Assembly: GCF_051262515.1 (NCBI RefSeq)
Contig: NZ_JBIMER010000006.1
Coordinates: 62,001 to 126,000, forward strand
Source of the DNA: Arthrobacter_N sp051262515
Lineage (GTDB): Bacteria; Actinomycetota; Actinomycetes; Actinomycetales; Micrococcaceae
Reading direction: 5' to 3'
Length of the DNA: 64,000 bases
Each line of letters opens with the position of its first letter. The stretch's first letter is position 1. Made by a program: the position numbers and the translations under genes. Of the stretch, positions 62,233-64,000 are shown piece after piece. Below the pieces are notes generated by a model. It did not search any database. It was not told the origin of the DNA and saw nothing but the letters and a program-made list of their open reading frames with translations.

Positions 62233-63707
62233 GGCACCGCATTCGCCGCTCTGCCGCCATGGCGCTGGCGGCCGTTCTCGCCTCCGGCGCACTGCTGGCC
62301 GCCCCCGCGTACGCCACCGTCGACCACGTCCGGGACAGCCAGTATTGGCTATCCGACTACGGGGTCAGGGACGCGTGGAAGGAGACGAAGGGCGAAGGCG
62401 TGACGGTGGCGGTGATCGACACCGGCGTGGACGCGACGCACCCGGACATCACCGGGGCGGTTGTCGGCGGCGTCGACGTCTCCGGCAGCGGCGCCCCGGA
62501 CGGAACCGAGCCGATCGGCGCCCTGCCCGAACACGGGACCCTCGTGTCCACCATGCTCGCCGGCCACGGCAACAACAAGGAAGCCGTTGCGCGCGCCAAG
62601 GCGGAGTCGCAGCAGCAGGACATCGCCTGGAGGCGAGCCGTCGCCGACGCGAAGGAGAACGACGAGGAGCCGCCGGAAAAGCCGGAACCCCTTGAGGTCC
62701 CCGCCCCCGGTCCCGGCCCCGACGGCATGATCGGCGTGGCCCCGGAGGCCAAGCTGTTGGCCGTCTCGCTGTGGCTGGGTTCGGAGAATCCGAGTGGCAT
62801 CGAGGTCGACGAGCAGGTTCCGCGTGCCGTGAAGTGGGCCGTCGACCAGGGTGCCCAGGTGATCAACATGTCGTTGGGCTCGACGACACCCGACTGGCCG
62901 TCGAGCTGGGACGAGGCATTCCTCTACGCCGAGCAGAACGACGTCGTTGTGGTCGCCGCGGCCGGCAACCGCGCCGGAGGGATGGAACAGGTGGGCGCGC
63001 CCGCCACCATACCGGGTGTGCTGACGGTCGCAGGTGTGGACAAACAGGGCGAAGCCAGTTTCGATTCGTCCACCCAGGGCATCAGCATCGGTGTCGCGGC
63101 GCCGGCGGATCCGCTCATCGGCGGTCTTCCGGGGGGCGGGTACGCCGACTGGTCGGGGACGTCCGGGGCGGCTCCCTTGGTCGCCGGGGTCGCGGCGTTG
63201 ATCCGGTCCAAGTACCCGGAGCTGAGCGCCCCCGAGGTCATCAACCGCATCCTGGCGACGGCGCGGGACGCGGGGGAGCCCGGCGCGGACAGCCTCTACG
63301 GCCACGGGCTGCTGGACGCCGCCGCCGCCGTTTCCGCGGACGTCGCGCCGGTGGGGGCCAATCCGCTGGGCACCATTGCGGAATGGATTCGGATCCACCG
63401 ACGGGGCCCGGCCGAGGCCCCGGCGCAGGCGCCGACCGCCAGCCCGGAGTCCGAATCAACGGTTCCGCCCGTGGCGGCGCCGACGCCGGTGGTTCCCGAG
63501 GTTCCCGGCGGCGCGCTTCCGGCTGTTCTGGTCCTCGGGTTCGGCGGATTGCTGGCCGTTGTCGCCGGCGCCGGCGCCATTCACGTCCTGCGTGTGCGCC
63601 GGGCCCGGATCAGGGGAAACGTCGACGACGGCGCGATCGCCACGCACGAATGGAGCGAGGCGGACAAGCGCCGCGATCCGTTCGACTATCTTCCCGAAAG
63701 TCGCTAG
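62229..63707 (+). CDS. Mycosin-like membrane-anchored subtilase (S8)
   Basis: A 492-residue exported serine protease. Signal peptide residues 1-29 (cleavage near AYA), catalytic D64 (AVIDTGVDATHPD), H102 (EHGTLVSTMLAG), oxyanion N247 (AAAGNR) and S312 (GTSGAAPLVAG), a Pro/Ala-rich linker, and a C-terminal transmembrane helix (about 430-455) with a cytosolic tail. The architecture matches MycP proteases of type VII secretion, but no ESX genes are present. A Lys/Glu/Pro-rich insert of about 54 residues (113-166) follows the catalytic His. The start overlaps the ppx stop, so it is the last gene of the ftsB-DUF501-ppx operon. Confidence 0.9.
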   Translation: MRHRIRRSAAMALAAVLASGALLAAPAYATVDHVRDSQYWLSDYGVRDAWKETKGEGVTVAVIDTGVDATHPDITGAVVGGVDVSGSGAPDGTEPIGALPEHGTLVSTMLAGHGNNKEAVARAKAESQQQDIAWRRAVADAKENDEEPPEKPEPLEVPAPGPGPDGMIGVAPEAKLLAVSLWLGSENPSGIEVDEQVPRAVKWAVDQGAQVINMSLGSTTPDWPSSWDEAFLYAEQNDVVVVAAAGNRAGGMEQVGAPATIPGVLTVAGVDKQGEASFDSSTQGISIGVAAPADPLIGGLPGGGYADWSGTSGAAPLVAGVAALIRSKYPELSAPEVINRILATARDAGEPGADSLYGHGLLDAAAAVSADVAPVGANPLGTIAEWIRIHRRGPAEAPAQAPTASPESESTVPPVAAPTPVVPEVPGGALPAVLVLGFGGLLAVVAGAGAIHVLRVRRARIRGNVDDGAIATHEWSEADKRRDPFDYLPESR

Positions 63708-63715
63708 TGAAGACT

Positions 63716-63743
63716 TTCACAATATCCTGATTTCGCGTACCAT
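63716..63743 (+). promoter_or_regulatory. Promoter of the NADH dehydrogenase gene
   Basis: TTCACA (63716-63721) and TACCAT (63738-63743) with 16-nt spacing; the -10 ends 7 nt before ATG 63751, so the message is leaderless or nearly so (GGGTGGT in between). Confidence 0.55.
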
Positions 63744-63750
63744 GGGTGGT

Positions 63751-64000
63751 ATGCCAAACACCCTCCAGCTTTCTGACCGTCCGCGCGTTCTCGTCGTTGG
63801 CGGCGGCTACGTCGGCCTCTATGTGGCCATGAAACTGCAGAAGAAGGTCCGCGCCCACGGTGGCATCGTGACCCTCGTCGATCCCCTTCCCTACATGACG
63901 TACCAGCCGTTCCTGCCCGAGGTGGCCGCGGGCCAGATCGAGGCGCGCCACGCCATCGTTTCCCACCGCATGCACCTCAAGCACACCGAGCTCGTCACTG
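63751..64000 (+). CDS. ndh: Type 2 NADH dehydrogenase (partial, N-terminus)
   Basis: First 83 residues of a FAD-dependent pyridine nucleotide oxidoreductase, cut by the window edge. The dinucleotide loop is RVLVVGGGYVGLYVAMKL, followed by VDPLPYMTYQPFLPEVAAGQIEARH, the FAD-contact stretch of actinobacterial NDH-2 enzymes. It would pass electrons from NADH to menaquinone without pumping protons. Confidence 0.85.
   Translation, partial: MPNTLQLSDRPRVLVVGGGYVGLYVAMKLQKKVRAHGGIVTLVDPLPYMTYQPFLPEVAAGQIEARHAIVSHRMHLKHTELVT

Overview
The window is a contiguous piece of a high-GC chromosome with strongly GC-biased third codon positions. The gene content points to an actinobacterium of the order Micrococcales, most likely Micrococcaceae (Arthrobacter-like). 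Indicators are the monomeric NADP isocitrate dehydrogenase, a PerM-type DUF6350 membrane protein beside purN, a DUF501-Ppx-subtilase operon behind ftsB, an SdhCDAB layout with separate small anchors, and many start codons placed 6-7 nt behind a TANNNT box (leaderless transcripts). This is inferred from gene content; no rRNA, tRNA, CRISPR array, insertion sequence or prophage was seen.

Layout. 1-1862: quinate/shikimate pair (partial dehydrogenase, divergent MHS transporter) with a palindromic operator between. 1893-6960: GT4 mannosyltransferase, TauE-like exporter, DUF6350 protein, DinB protein, small membrane protein and purN. 6978-15212: a block lying between purN and purH, with a cytosolic subtilase and a 76-residue I9-inhibitor-like partner, an MFS transporter, an Nramp-like transporter with an altered metal site, a DUF4303 protein, a haloacid dehalogenase, and an ECF sigma/anti-sigma pair facing a COG4315 lipoprotein. 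15329-21473: purH, BadF-type kinase, icd, bile-acid/sodium-type symporter. 21583-26885: ROK regulator and MmsAB-ChvE-like sugar ABC transporter. 27110-31141: GCS2-family ligase, a frameshifted MFS remnant, Gfo/Idh oxidoreductase, a possible small RNA, gamma-carbonic anhydrase. 31151-34684: one-carbon cluster, purU divergent from a ZTP riboswitch followed by glyA and folD. 34821-41000: coiled-coil membrane protein, ABC-2 permease remnant, VOC protein, small membrane protein, xthA, trpS, 2H phosphoesterase, YihY. 41036-45422: alpha/beta hydrolase and sdhCDAB. 45688-48081: manC and an M20 amidohydrolase. 48285-57647: BMP-type nucleoside ABC transporter followed by cdd, deoA, a DedA protein and add. 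57676-64000: mazG, eno, ftsB/divIC, DUF501, ppx, a mycosin-like subtilase and the start of an NADH dehydrogenase.

How the parts work together. Purine and one-carbon metabolism recur: purN and purH use 10-formyl-THF, glyA and folD make and interconvert C1-folates, purU releases formate from 10-formyl-THF, and the ZTP riboswitch senses the intermediate that builds up when 10-formyl-THF is short. The BMP transporter with cdd, deoA and add forms a nucleoside uptake and salvage route. SdhCDAB and the type 2 NADH dehydrogenase feed the respiratory quinone pool. The clearest regulatory finding is a pair of matching ECF promoters (TGAACC-N16-CGTCC) facing opposite ways between the sigma/anti-sigma operon and the lipoprotein gene, which together look like a self-contained autoregulated unit.
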